Part shown: piece after piece, positions 56,591-64,000 of the stretch
How positions within the stretch are numbered: position 1 is the first letter of the stretch
How the letters are laid out: every line of letters begins with the position of its first letter
Origin: Thermohalobaculum sp963700775
GTDB lineage: Bacteria > Pseudomonadota > Alphaproteobacteria > Rhodobacterales > Rhodobacteraceae
Reading direction: 5' to 3'
Length of the DNA stretch: 64,000 nucleotides
Assembly: GCA_963700775.1 (NCBI GenBank)
Contig: CAVOYU010000001.1
Span: 434,001-498,000, forward strand
The notes under the pieces: model-generated
Told to the model about the DNA's origin: nothing
What the model saw: the letters and a program-made list of their open reading frames with translations, nothing else
Database searches by the model: none
Position numbers and translations under genes: made by a program

Positions 56591-56721
56591 CGGTGTCGCT
56601 CCCGTCGTGGGGTTTCTCGGATGCGCGCCGGGCTTCCCGGCCGCAGTCCCAATCTGGGCGCGCGCTGTTGCGGGCGTTTCTCCGCGGGGTAAAGAAATGT
56701 AAAGCCGCGCCGCGCGCCTTC

Positions 56722-57417
56722 TCAGGGCCATTCGCCCCGCGCCCGGATCTCGGTCGAGGAGGCCGGCGACATCGGCCCGGTCAGCAGCGCCCAGCGCGGC
56801 GCATCGCCCCGGCCCAGCAGCGTCGCGCCCCCCTGATGGATGCGCTGATGCGAGAACCGCCGCGCCGCCGGCGACAGCCCGGCCCGCACCTGCTCCCCCG
56901 GCCGCGCCAGCACGCCCACCGGGAAGTTCGCCATGATCCAGTCCCAGCGCTGCCAGCGGTGGAAGCCCGCCAGGTTGTCGGCCCCCATGAGCCAGACGAA
57001 CCGCACTCCCGGATAGCGTCGGGTGAGCTTTTCCAGCGTGTCGGCGGTGTAGCGGGTGCCGATATGGCGCTCGATGTCGGTCACCACCACCTTCGGGTCG
57101 CGCATCATCGCCCGGCAGGCCGCCAGCCGCCGCTCGATCTCCGCCGGCCCGCGCGGCTTCAGCGGATTGCCCGGCGACACCAGCCACCACACCCGGTCGA
57201 GCCCGAGGTTCCGCAGCGCCCAGCGGGTGATGTGCACATGGCCCGGATGCGGCGGGTCGAACGAGCCGCCGAGCAGGCCGATGCGCTGGCCGGGCGTGGC
57301 GATGGGTCCGCGATGATACAAGGCACAGCCCCCGAACTGGCAGCCCGAACTGGCAGAACGCCCAATACGCAGGTGCCGGGCGGCGGGTGTCAATCCGCTT
57401 GCGCCGGGCGCCGCCAT
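56722..57417 (-). CDS. nadD: Nicotinate-nucleotide adenylyltransferase
   Basis: Up to 231 residues. The HxGH-type nucleotidyltransferase motif lies in GGSFDPPHPGHVHI, followed by WWLVSPGNPLK and the end motif SSTEIRARG. NadD makes NaAD from NaMN in NAD synthesis. The start is unclear. ATG 57417 gives a 40-residue unrelated lead, and the family usually begins close to GQRIGLLGG. A TTG at 57321 is an alternative. It is divergent from pcs. Confidence 0.9.
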   Translation of the reverse strand: MAAPGASGLTPAARHLRIGRSASSGCQFGGCALYHRGPIATPGQRIGLLGGSFDPPHPGHVHITRWALRNLGLDRVWWLVSPGNPLKPRGPAEIERRLAACRAMMRDPKVVVTDIERHIGTRYTADTLEKLTRRYPGVRFVWLMGADNLAGFHRWQRWDWIMANFPVGVLARPGEQVRAGLSPAARRFSHQRIHQGGATLLGRGDAPRWALLTGPMSPASSTEIRARGEWP

Positions 57418-57549
57418 CGCGCCCTCATCTTTCCGGGCGGCGGAACCGGACGGCCCTTCCCCTCCGCCCCGCCGCCGGGGTACAATCCGGCCCGCGGGGC
57501 GTGGCGGCCTGCGGCGCCCGGAACGACCGGCCGATCAGGAGAGCCCGAT

Positions 57550-58293
57550 TTGGACGAAAAGCCCGGGGATCTACACCGCAAGCAGGTCGCGGCCGCCTGG
57601 GCGGTCCACACCTTCACGGCCTCGGGCGTGGTGCTGGGCTTCCTGGCGCTGCTGGCGATCCTCGACGGCGACAAGATCGCGGTGTTCATCTGGCTCGGCC
57701 TGGCGCTGTTCGTCGACGGCATCGACGGCACGCTGGCGCGCCGCGCCAAGGTGCACGAGATGACCCCCCAGTTCGACGGCGCCACCCTCGACAACGTCAT
57801 CGACTACTTCAACTACGTCGCCGTGCCGGCGATGATGGTCTACTGGTTCGACTTCGTGCCCCAGGGCTGGGCCACGGTCTCGGCCGCCGCCATCATGGCG
57901 GTCTCCTGCTACACCTTCGCCAATCTCGGCATGAAGTCGCACGACTACTACTTCGTCGGCTTCCCGGCGCTGTGGAATCTGGTGGTGCTGTATTTCCACG
58001 TGCTGCAGACCGGCCCCTGGACCAACCTCACCGTGATCGCGGTCTGCTGCGTGCTGACCTTCGTGCCCTGGAAATACGTCCACCCGTTCCGGGTCAAGGA
58101 CTGGCGCCGGGTGACGATCCCGATGACCGTGCTCTGGGCCGCCACCTCGTTCCGGCTGGTGCTGATCCACCCGGAGGGCGAGCGCGCCCGCGAGGCGAGC
58201 CCGATGTTCTTCTGGCTCTGGGTCGGCGCCTCGTTCTACTTCCTCACCCTCTCGCTCTGGCGCTCGCTGAAGATCGAGCCGGGCAAGGACTAG
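57550..58293 (+). CDS. pcs: Phosphatidylcholine synthase
   Basis: 247 residues, eight hydrophobic helices. The CDP-alcohol phosphotransferase motif is DGIDGTLARR with downstream DGATLDNVIDY. Pcs condenses CDP-diacylglycerol with choline to make phosphatidylcholine, an alphaproteobacterial trait. The start is a TTG with AGGAGAG about 7 bases upstream. A small DUF3052 gene follows 10 bases after the stop, likely co-transcribed. Confidence 0.92.
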   Translation: MDEKPGDLHRKQVAAAWAVHTFTASGVVLGFLALLAILDGDKIAVFIWLGLALFVDGIDGTLARRAKVHEMTPQFDGATLDNVIDYFNYVAVPAMMVYWFDFVPQGWATVSAAAIMAVSCYTFANLGMKSHDYYFVGFPALWNLVVLYFHVLQTGPWTNLTVIAVCCVLTFVPWKYVHPFRVKDWRRVTIPMTVLWAATSFRLVLIHPEGERAREASPMFFWLWVGASFYFLTLSLWRSLKIEPGKD

Positions 58294-58302
58294 GGGGGGT
58301 CG

Positions 58303-58725
58303 GTGGAGGACACGCCCGCAGGCTATTCCGGCAAACCGCTCGGCGCCAGGCTGGGGCTGAAGCCCGGCGCGAGCCTGCTCGCGATCGACGCGCCGGCGCA
58401 TTACCGCCTGCTGATCGCCGACGTCCCGGACGTCCGCCTGCGGTTCGCCGCGCCGATCGACCTGCCGGCGCCGGGCCACGACGCGGTGCATCTGTTCTGC
58501 CCCGACGCCGCCACCCTCGGCACCGCCGCCCGGGGCGCGCTCGCCTCGGTGGCCCCGGGCGGCATGCTCTGGGTCTCGTGGGCGAAGAAGGGCTCGCCGC
58601 TTCACGCGGACCTGACCGAGGACGCGGTGCGCGCGGCGATCCTGCCGGCGGGCTGGGTCGACGTGAAGGTCTGCGCCGTCGACGCCGACTGGTCCGGGCT
58701 GAAGTTCCTGCGCCGGCGCGCCTGA
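58303..58725 (+). CDS. DUF3052 family protein
   Basis: 140 residues with a GTG start. The family core is GYSGKPLGARLGLKPG, then LFCPDAATLG, then GGMLWVSWAKK and the C-terminal DVKVCAVDADWSGLKFLRRR. DUF3052 has no known activity. Close spacing to pcs suggests one operon. Confidence 0.85.
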   Translation: MEDTPAGYSGKPLGARLGLKPGASLLAIDAPAHYRLLIADVPDVRLRFAAPIDLPAPGHDAVHLFCPDAATLGTAARGALASVAPGGMLWVSWAKKGSPLHADLTEDAVRAAILPAGWVDVKVCAVDADWSGLKFLRRRA

Positions 58726-58807
58726 CGCGCCGATTGCGCGCCCCGGCGCGAGCGGCTAAATCACCGCCCAGCACCCCAACCCACGGCGCGAAAGGCGGAC
58801 CCTGCCC

Positions 58808-60460
58808 ATGGCTTCCTATCAGTATGTCTACCACATGGACGGGCTCGCGAAGGCCTATGGCAACAAGAAGGTGTTCGAGAACATCCGCCTCTCCTTCCTG
58901 CCCGGCGTGAAGATCGGCGTCGTCGGCGTCAACGGCTCGGGCAAGTCGACGCTGTTGAAGATCATGGCCGGGCTCGACAAGGAGTTCACCGGCGAGGCCT
59001 GGGCCGCCGAGGGCGTCCGGGTCGGCTACCTGTCGCAGGAGCCGCAGCTCGACGAGAGCAAGGACGTGCGCGGCAACGTGATGGAAGGCGTGGCCGCCAA
59101 GCAGGAGAAGCTCGACCGCTACAACGAGCTGGCCATGAACTACTCCGACGAGACCGCCGACGAGATGGCGAAGCTCCAGGACGAGATCGACGCCAAGGGG
59201 CTCTGGGACCTCGACTCCCAGGTCGACGTGGCCATGGAGGCGCTGCGCTGCCCGCCCGACACCGCGGCGGTGGGCACCCTCTCCGGCGGCGAGCGGCGCC
59301 GCGTCGCGCTCTGCAAGCTGCTGCTGGAAGCGCCCGAGATGCTGCTCCTCGACGAGCCCACCAACCATCTCGACGCCGAGACCATCCTCTGGCTGCAGAA
59401 GCACCTGATCGAGTACCCGGGCACGGTGCTGATCGTCACCCACGACCGCTACTTCCTCGACGAGATCACCAGCTGGATCCTCGAGCTCGACCGCGGCCGC
59501 GGCGTGCCGTGGGAGGGCAACTACTCGTCCTGGCTCGAGCAGAAGGCCAAGCGGCTCGAACAGGAGGCCCGCGAGGACAAGGCCCGCCAGCGCACCCTGT
59601 CGCGCGAGCTCGAATGGATCCGCCAGTCCCCCCGCGCCCGCCAGGCCAAGTCGAAGGCCCGCATCAACGCCTACAACGAGCTCGCCGGCAAGTCCGAGCG
59701 CGAGCGCGAGGGCCGGGCGCAGATCATCATCCCCCGCGGGCCGCGCCTCGGCGGCAAGGTGATCGAGGTCGACCACCTGACCAAGGCCTATGGCGACAAA
59801 CTGCTGATCGACGACCTGACCTTCGCGCTGCCGCCGGGCGGCATCGTCGGCGTCATCGGCCCGAACGGCGCCGGCAAGTCGACGCTGGCGCGCATGCTGA
59901 CCGGGCAGGAGCAGCCGGACAAGGGCACCATCACCTTCGGCGACACGGTGAAGCTGGCCTATGTGGACCAGTCCCGCGACGACCTCGACCCCGGCAAGAC
60001 GGTCTGGGAGGAGATCTCCGACGGGCTGGATGTCATCAGGCTCGGCGACGCCGAGATGCACAGCCGCGCCTATTGCGGCGCCTTCAACTTCAAGGGCACC
60101 GACCAGCAGAAGAAGGTGGGGCTGCTGTCGGGCGGCGAGCGCAACCGGGTGCACCTGGCGAAGCTGCTGCGCAGTGGCGGCAACGTGCTGCTGCTGGACG
60201 AGCCCACCAACGACCTCGACGTCGAGACGCTGAGGGCATTGGAGGACGCGCTGGTGGACTTCGCCGGCTGCGCCGTGGTGATCAGCCACGACCGGTTCTT
60301 CCTTGACAGGATCTGCACCCACATGCTGGCCTTCGAGGGCGACAGCCATGTGGAATGGTTCGAGGGCAACTTCGAGGCCTATGAGGAAGACAAGATCCGG
60401 CGGCTGGGCGCCGATTCCGTGCAGCCGAAGCGGATCGGGTATAAGAAGTTTAAGAGGTGA
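58808..60460 (+). CDS. ettA: Energy-dependent translational throttle ATPase EttA
   Basis: 550 residues of an ABC-F protein. Two nucleotide-binding domains with Walker A (GVNGSGKST; GPNGAGKST), signatures LSGGERRRVAL and LSGGERNRVHL, and Walker B LLLDEPTNHLD and LLLDEPTNDLD. An arm insert and a linker lie between them. EttA binds the ribosomal E site and gates entry into elongation according to ADP/ATP. The predicted length is normal for the family. Confidence 0.95.
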   Translation: MASYQYVYHMDGLAKAYGNKKVFENIRLSFLPGVKIGVVGVNGSGKSTLLKIMAGLDKEFTGEAWAAEGVRVGYLSQEPQLDESKDVRGNVMEGVAAKQEKLDRYNELAMNYSDETADEMAKLQDEIDAKGLWDLDSQVDVAMEALRCPPDTAAVGTLSGGERRRVALCKLLLEAPEMLLLDEPTNHLDAETILWLQKHLIEYPGTVLIVTHDRYFLDEITSWILELDRGRGVPWEGNYSSWLEQKAKRLEQEAREDKARQRTLSRELEWIRQSPRARQAKSKARINAYNELAGKSEREREGRAQIIIPRGPRLGGKVIEVDHLTKAYGDKLLIDDLTFALPPGGIVGVIGPNGAGKSTLARMLTGQEQPDKGTITFGDTVKLAYVDQSRDDLDPGKTVWEEISDGLDVIRLGDAEMHSRAYCGAFNFKGTDQQKKVGLLSGGERNRVHLAKLLRSGGNVLLLDEPTNDLDVETLRALEDALVDFAGCAVVISHDRFFLDRICTHMLAFEGDSHVEWFEGNFEAYEEDKIRRLGADSVQPKRIGYKKFKR

Positions 60461-60486
60461 TACCGAAAATCGCTGGCGGATCCAAT

Positions 60487-60853
60487 TCAATCAGTCATCT
60501 TCACGCCACCCAAAGTGATTACGAGAGCTAGGTTAAAGAATGCTACGCAAATAGTTGCTGACAATAAAGTAACATAAAAAAATCCAGTTCTATCTTGCTC
60601 GATGATATAAAATGACACAAGAAATGCTATGACTGCGGCAGCGGAAGTTAAAAAAAATGTAAGCAAGAGAGTTCGAAGATTATTAAGATAGCGATCATAC
60701 TTATTTAGGACTAGATTCGCGATCACCAGAACCGGCAATTGACCCAATAGCCCCAAAAATAGTTAGGAATCTTAAGCTATCTGGCAAAACGAGAAAATAT
60801 GATAAAATGCCGCTTACGAACGCAACCACCGCAGCAAACCCGACCCCCTTCAT
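60487..60853 (-). pseudogene. Small AT-rich membrane protein (third gene of the unit), frameshifted
   Basis: From the ATG at 60853 the frame gives MKGVGFAAVVAFVSGILSY and on to RFLTIFGAIG, then hits a stop within about 45 codons. The next frame from 60756 gives QLPVLVIANLVLNKYDRYLNN and three more hydrophobic helices. One extra T in the TTTTT run at about 60755-60759 explains it; without it the protein has about 121 residues and four helices. Its ATG overlaps the stop of the gene upstream (ATGA). GAGAGAGGG precedes it. No family was recognised. Confidence 0.65.
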
Positions 60854-61770
60854 CGAATAGCCCTCTCTCGACCATCGCTCGAGCCGATAGGCACAGCAAC
60901 ATTGATCGTCAATATTTCAATTAACTCGAGATCTGCGCCAACTATCACAACTGACGCAGGGACAATGCTCATTTCATGAACATCACTGTACTCGCGACGA
61001 AACTCATCCGCGCTTCCCAAGAAATAGTATTCATAGCCACCCCTTTGCGGCTGAACGATGCTCAACTCATCATTCCTCCATTCTACGGCTTGGATTAGGG
61101 GAACTAACCCCTCAAATTTTACCGCCCGAAGCGATTCTTTCGCAATGGTAGATCCCGCGATGCTTGATCTGGAATTATTGGGTAGATCTACCTCGTTTCC
61201 AGCAATTCGAGCTTCAATTTTGCCTCCAGAATCAGAAATACCACGACTACGGTCGATGATAAAAGGCAGTCTTTCGAAAGATATTCCCACATTTATTTCT
61301 TTTGGAGAACGAGAGATCGTTAACACGCTGCGGTTTTCTAGCGGATAGTGCCTAGACTCTATGTCGATTACAACCTCCACGATCTCCCCAGAACTCATTC
61401 TAAAATGCCCACTAAATCCAGAAAAAAATTCTAAAAAATGCTCTGCGTTCCCTTCGATCGTTTGTGATCCTGTAAGAAAATTTATCGCGCCGTCAAATAT
61501 AGACTTTCTTTTCGACGCAGATGCAGAATCTCTAACTTCGTCCTTCGAGTCGAGTTCCGTAGCGATTGCTTGCACACTAAAAGACTCTTGGCCTGCTTCT
61601 TGCTGTTCTCCGCCAAACAAACCTGACTTCTCCAATACTTCTGCGATGATTATTTTGCTTGGACTCAAATTGAGACCCAATGCTGAATGCTGATCAGAAG
61701 TGTATACAGCCGCAGGTTGCCTTACTTTTCGCAGCCCATAAAATATTGGTGCGTTAAAGTCAGCCGTCAT
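60850..61770 (-). CDS. Hypothetical AT-rich protein (second gene of the unit)
   Basis: 306 residues, no signal peptide and no transmembrane helix. Visible landmarks are FYGLRKVRQPAAVY, LSPSKIIIAEVLEKSGLFGGE, SIFDGAINFLTGSQTIEGN and the acidic end region. No family was recognised. The start at 61770 is fixed by its ATGA overlap with the end of the gene upstream, once that gene is read across the IS5 insertion; the longer frame to 61860 is only the tail of that gene. The stop overlaps the next start by ATGA. AT content is higher than in the flanks. Confidence 0.65.
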   Translation of the reverse strand: MTADFNAPIFYGLRKVRQPAAVYTSDQHSALGLNLSPSKIIIAEVLEKSGLFGGEQQEAGQESFSVQAIATELDSKDEVRDSASASKRKSIFDGAINFLTGSQTIEGNAEHFLEFFSGFSGHFRMSSGEIVEVVIDIESRHYPLENRSVLTISRSPKEINVGISFERLPFIIDRSRGISDSGGKIEARIAGNEVDLPNNSRSSIAGSTIAKESLRAVKFEGLVPLIQAVEWRNDELSIVQPQRGGYEYYFLGSADEFRREYSDVHEMSIVPASVVIVGADLELIEILTINVAVPIGSSDGRERAIR

Positions 61771-61883
61771 CGATTCACGTGGGGCAGGATCAATCTTACA
61801 GCGAGCGGTTCCAGCGGGGACGGTCCGTAGTAAAGCGTATGGGAATCCCACTTTTCCCACTCGAAACTAGGGTTGAGACTCAT

Positions 61884-62314
61884 TCAGACCCAGAATGCGA
61901 TGAGAGTAGCGAGCGCGACGGCGGAGAGGAAGTTGCGGGCGAGCTTGTCGTAACGGGTGGCAATGCGTCTGAAGTCCTTCAGTCGGCAGAATGCGGCCTC
62001 GATGCGCCATCGGCTGCGGTAGCGGATCTCGTCATGCCGGATCGGCTTCTTCCGGTTGCAGCGGCCGGGGATGACGGTCAGCGTTCCGGTGGCTCTCAGG
62101 CGCTTGCGCAAGGTGTTGGCGTCATATCCCTTGTCGGCGATGAGGCAGCGCACCGGACCTGCCGCATCCATCAGTTCGCCGGCCATGCTGACATCGGCGA
62201 CGTTGCCCGGGGTGAGGCGGAGGATGGCCGGGCGGCCCAGAAGGTCGGTTACCGCATGGATTTTCGTGGTCTGGCCGCCGCGTGAGGGACCGATCGCCTG
62301 CGCCTTCGCCCCCC
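61884..62314 (-). CDS. IS5-family transposase, OrfB (translated by -1 frameshift)
   Basis: About 140 residues after the shift: AKAQAIGPSRGGQTTKIHAVTD, then the second catalytic Asp in CLIADKGYDA and the Glu in WRIEAAFCRLKDFRRIATRYDK, ending IAFWV. The first in-frame ATG is at 62186, but the catalytic continuity and the family pattern show that it is normally read as an OrfAB fusion from the slippery run. Confidence 0.85.
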
Positions 62315-62638
62315 TTTACCGCCATGGGCGGAGCGATGGGCTTTCACATAGGTGGAGTCGATCGAGGCGGAGAGCGCAAGCACGCCTTTGGCGACCAGGG
62401 CATCGAGGATGTCAGTCCATATCCGGCGCCGGGACCAGCGGTTGAAGCGATTGTAGATGGTGGTCGGCGGGCCGTACCGGGCGGGACAGTCCTTCCAGCG
62501 GCAGCCGGCCTTCAGCACATGCAGAATGCCGCTGATCACCCGGCGGTCGTCCACCCGCCGCGCGCCCGGCTGGTTCTTCGGCAGATGCGGCTCGATCGCC
62601 GCCCATGCATCATCGCTTAACCAGAATAGACCCCTCAT
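62249..62638 (-). CDS. IS5-family transposase, OrfA
   Basis: About 129 residues with the N-terminal DNA-binding part MRGLFWLSDDAWAAIEPHLP, GCRWKDCPARYGPPTTIYNRFNRW, and the first catalytic Asp in SIDSTYVKAHRSA. The frame goes on into Arg-rich sequence past a slippery run and stops at 62249. Ribosomes that slip by -1 at that run make the full transposase with OrfB. A longer open frame to 62695 and an ATG at 62653 are possible starts. Confidence 0.85.
   Translation of the reverse strand: MRGLFWLSDDAWAAIEPHLPKNQPGARRVDDRRVISGILHVLKAGCRWKDCPARYGPPTTIYNRFNRWSRRRIWTDILDALVAKGVLALSASIDSTYVKAHRSAHGGKGGRRRRRSVPHAAARPRKSMR
62309..62317 (-). other. -1 frameshift site in the IS5-family transposase
   Basis: On the minus strand AAAGGGGGG (plus strand CCCCCCTTT) lies where OrfA and OrfB overlap. 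A slip back by one base joins GGKGG of OrfA to AKAQAIG of OrfB in frame, as known for IS427-type elements. Confidence 0.7.
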
Positions 62639-62949
62639 CCCCGCCTCCGGCATGAAACTCGAAGGCAGAGAATCTGATTTGCTAAGCCAGTTCAAGCACC
62701 TGATTGGGTTCTGACCCTAAGATCGCTTGAGTCCGGCATAACCTCGACGAGATGCACGGCGCGCTCGTGCGATCCGCGATCCTCGACCAATGTCGCCCAC
62801 CGAAACTTGTGGACACCATCGTCAACGGGCCCTTCGATTGGCGATCTGGTGATCGATAAGTTTTTCGTCGGCGCACAATCGGCGGCCAATCCTGCGCTAC
62901 TACACCCGAATGCCGCAAAGAAAAATGCGGCTGCAATTCGCTCAACCAC

Positions 62950-63619
62950 AGTAACCTTCCTCTTTCGCCAAATTCTCCTTCATTTTCGTATATTTTAAAC
63001 TGAAACATGGGTCATCGCAAGCGAGCCGTAGGGTGCGTGCTCGCACGCACCACTTGACGCCACCACCTGCTCTGCACTCGCGTCCCCGTCCCGACCGCTG
63101 CACCAACGGTGCATGCGAAGCACCGACCCTGCGGGGACCGGTGGGCATATCCATTTGGAAGCCGTATTCGCCGTCGCGAACGGCCGCCCTGCCCGGGTGG
63201 TCCGGCCGCACCGCGCAGGCGGCGATCTCGCGAACGCGGCAATCCGACCCGCGCCCGGCGAGGGTCACCGGGGAATCAGACCGCGCGCCGCGTCCGCCGC
63301 GCCCGGATGTCGGCTTCGCCGCAGGCTTCGCCGTTCGGCGCGATCCCGGGTATAACGCCGGGCGAAAACACCGTGGCGCCCCGGCAACACTCGCCCCGCG
63401 GTCGCCGCGCCGGCCGTGTCCCGGCCGCATCACCGCCGTATCCGCCACGCCACATTGCGCCACCGGAAGGGGCTCGCCCGCCACCGGCGGCGGCGCACCG
63501 GCGGGCGCGCTCCCGGCCCGCCGCAACCCGCCCGGATATGTCCCATTTCGGGACATTCGTAATTCCCGTTGAAAATCAACGCCTTGCGAAGCGTCCGCAC
63601 GCGGACGCCCCGCGAACGC
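62950..63619. other. Intergenic region between the AT-rich unit and a GST gene
   Basis: 670 bases with no credible gene. The left 50 bases are AT-rich and should hold the promoter of the split exported-protein gene. A perfect 9-bp hairpin GGTGCGTGC-TC-GCACGCACC lies at about 63034-63053. Near the GST end, GCGTCCGC-AC-GCGGACGC at 63591-63608 may act as a terminator for the GST transcript. Confidence 0.55.
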
Positions 63620-64000
63620 TCAGGCCACGGTGAAATTCTGCCCCTTCACCGCCTCGGCATAGCCGGCCACCACCTCGCCCATCTTGTCCCAGTTCGGCAG
63701 CGCCTTCATCCGGGCGAACCAGGCCGCCACGTTGGGGTATTTCGACAGGTCGAAGCGCACCACCTGCGAGACGCCGAGGATGCCGGCGCCCAGATAGTCG
63801 GCGATGGTGATCCGGTCGCCGGTCAGGTACTTCCGCCCGTCGCCCAGCTGGTGGTCGTTCAGCAGCTTCAGCCAGTGGCCGGTCTTCTCCAGCCCCCACT
63901 GCACGGTGGCCTCCTGCGCCTCGTCCGAGCGGCGCTTGTGATGGGGAAACATCTGCGGGTAGCAGAGGTTGTAGCCCCAGTCCCGGTAGAAATTGGCCAT
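63620..64000 (-). CDS. Glutathione S-transferase, C-terminal part
   Basis: The frame is open to the right edge, so the N-terminal thioredoxin-like domain lies outside the window. The visible 126 residues are the C-terminal helical domain. They include the N-capping motif GDRITIADYLGA and the end SKYPNVAAWFARMKALPNWDKM, typical of GSTs. The first codon seen may be an internal Met. Confidence 0.88.
   Translation of the reverse strand: MANFYRDWGYNLCYPQMFPHHKRRSDEAQEATVQWGLEKTGHWLKLLNDHQLGDGRKYLTGDRITIADYLGAGILGVSQVVRFDLSKYPNVAAWFARMKALPNWDKMGEVVAGYAEAVKGQNFTVA

Larger units (their letters stand above)
61870..62717 (-). mobile_element. IS5-family insertion sequence (IS427-like), intact
   Basis: 848 bp bounded by TA on both sides (61868-61869 and 62718-62719), the expected target duplication. 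The ends read inward are GGGTTGAGACTCATTCAG and GGGTCAGAACCCAATCAG, an imperfect terminal repeat. Two overlapping frames (OrfA, OrfB) join by a -1 frameshift. A truncated copy lies at 5966-6251. It sits in the first gene of an AT-rich unit. Confidence 0.92.
61768..62949 (-). pseudogene. Small exported protein (first gene of the unit), split by an IS5-family element
   Basis: The GTG at 62949 has AGGAAGG 5 bases upstream and encodes MVERIAAAFFFAAFGCSSAG, a signal or lipoprotein-like N-terminus, running to SSDL at the IS. Deleting the IS (61870-62717) and one TA copy joins it in frame to SFEWEKWDSHTLYYG and on to a TGA at 61768-61770. The repaired protein has about 110 residues. Its TGA overlaps the ATG of the second gene. 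The insertion probably removes function and may be polar on the other two. Confidence 0.75.

Noticed and set aside
61770..61860. Extended N-terminus of the 306-residue AT-rich protein
   Set aside because: The extra codons are the out-of-frame tail of the upstream split gene; the ATGA overlap at 61768-61771 sets the start.
62982..63620. Open frames of up to 200 codons in the last intergenic region
   Set aside because: Arg/Pro-rich in every frame, mutually overlapping on both strands, no ribosome sites or motifs.

Overview
The window is a GC-rich chromosomal segment of an alphaproteobacterium, probably from the Rhodobacterales or Rhodospirillales. The signs are a class I lysyl-tRNA synthetase, a phosphatidylcholine synthase, a DinB polymerase with an N-terminal zinc-ribbon-like extension, a TadG-like protein and a CTTG-type heat-shock promoter in front of clpB. 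Most of it is ordinary core and metabolic DNA. Two patches are clearly AT-richer (about 6.25-6.8 kb and 60.5-63.0 kb), and both sit beside copies of the same IS5-family element.

Layout. 0-4.3 kb: the end of a LysE-type exporter, a sulfotransferase, and a formate dehydrogenase alpha subunit preceded by a perfect operator-like palindrome. 4.3-6.8 kb: an IS1380-family element next to a decayed IS5 end, which truncates a small AT-rich gene. 6.8-14.4 kb: a polyamine catabolism cluster (glutamylputrescine synthetase-like, agmatinase-like, GntR regulator, SpuC-like aminotransferase, GST, PuuB-like oxidase). Two copies of the palindrome TGTGATCACA look like binding sites for the encoded GntR protein. 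14.4-18.1 kb: pyrF and clpB. 18-33.2 kb: secreted, envelope and regulatory genes. These include a TadG-like protein, a lectin-like exported protein, a Gly/Ala-rich membrane protein with a RodZ-C-like domain, an orphan ParB-domain protein, a winged-helix/TPR regulator and a patatin-like lipoprotein. 33.6-36 kb: a compact DUF1326-DUF2182-DUF1326 operon rich in Cys and Met. 36.4-39.1 kb: dinB, a strong candidate small RNA with its own promoter and terminator, an N-formylglutamate amidohydrolase and tRNA-Val(GAC). 39-50.7 kb: an aminotransferase, a repeat-containing secreted protein, an Ogt-like methyltransferase, lysK, TerB-like, GST, an RnfD-like/DUF2330 pair and a MerR regulator with its operator. 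50.8-56.6 kb: a frameshifted FAD oxidoreductase, dacB, and a two-component system next to a Spy/CpxP-like protein. 56.7-60.5 kb: nadD, pcs, DUF3052 and ettA. 60.5-63 kb: an AT-rich three-gene set joined by ATGA overlaps, with the first gene split by an intact IS5-family element. The window ends inside a GST gene.

Four otherwise sound genes carry single-base frame breaks (near 20052, 51853, 55672 and 60757). Either the assembly has residual indel errors or these genes are recent pseudogenes. No rRNA and no CRISPR array were seen. The least explained items are the DUF1326/DUF2182 operon, the candidate sRNA at 37809-37887 and the AT-rich three-gene unit.
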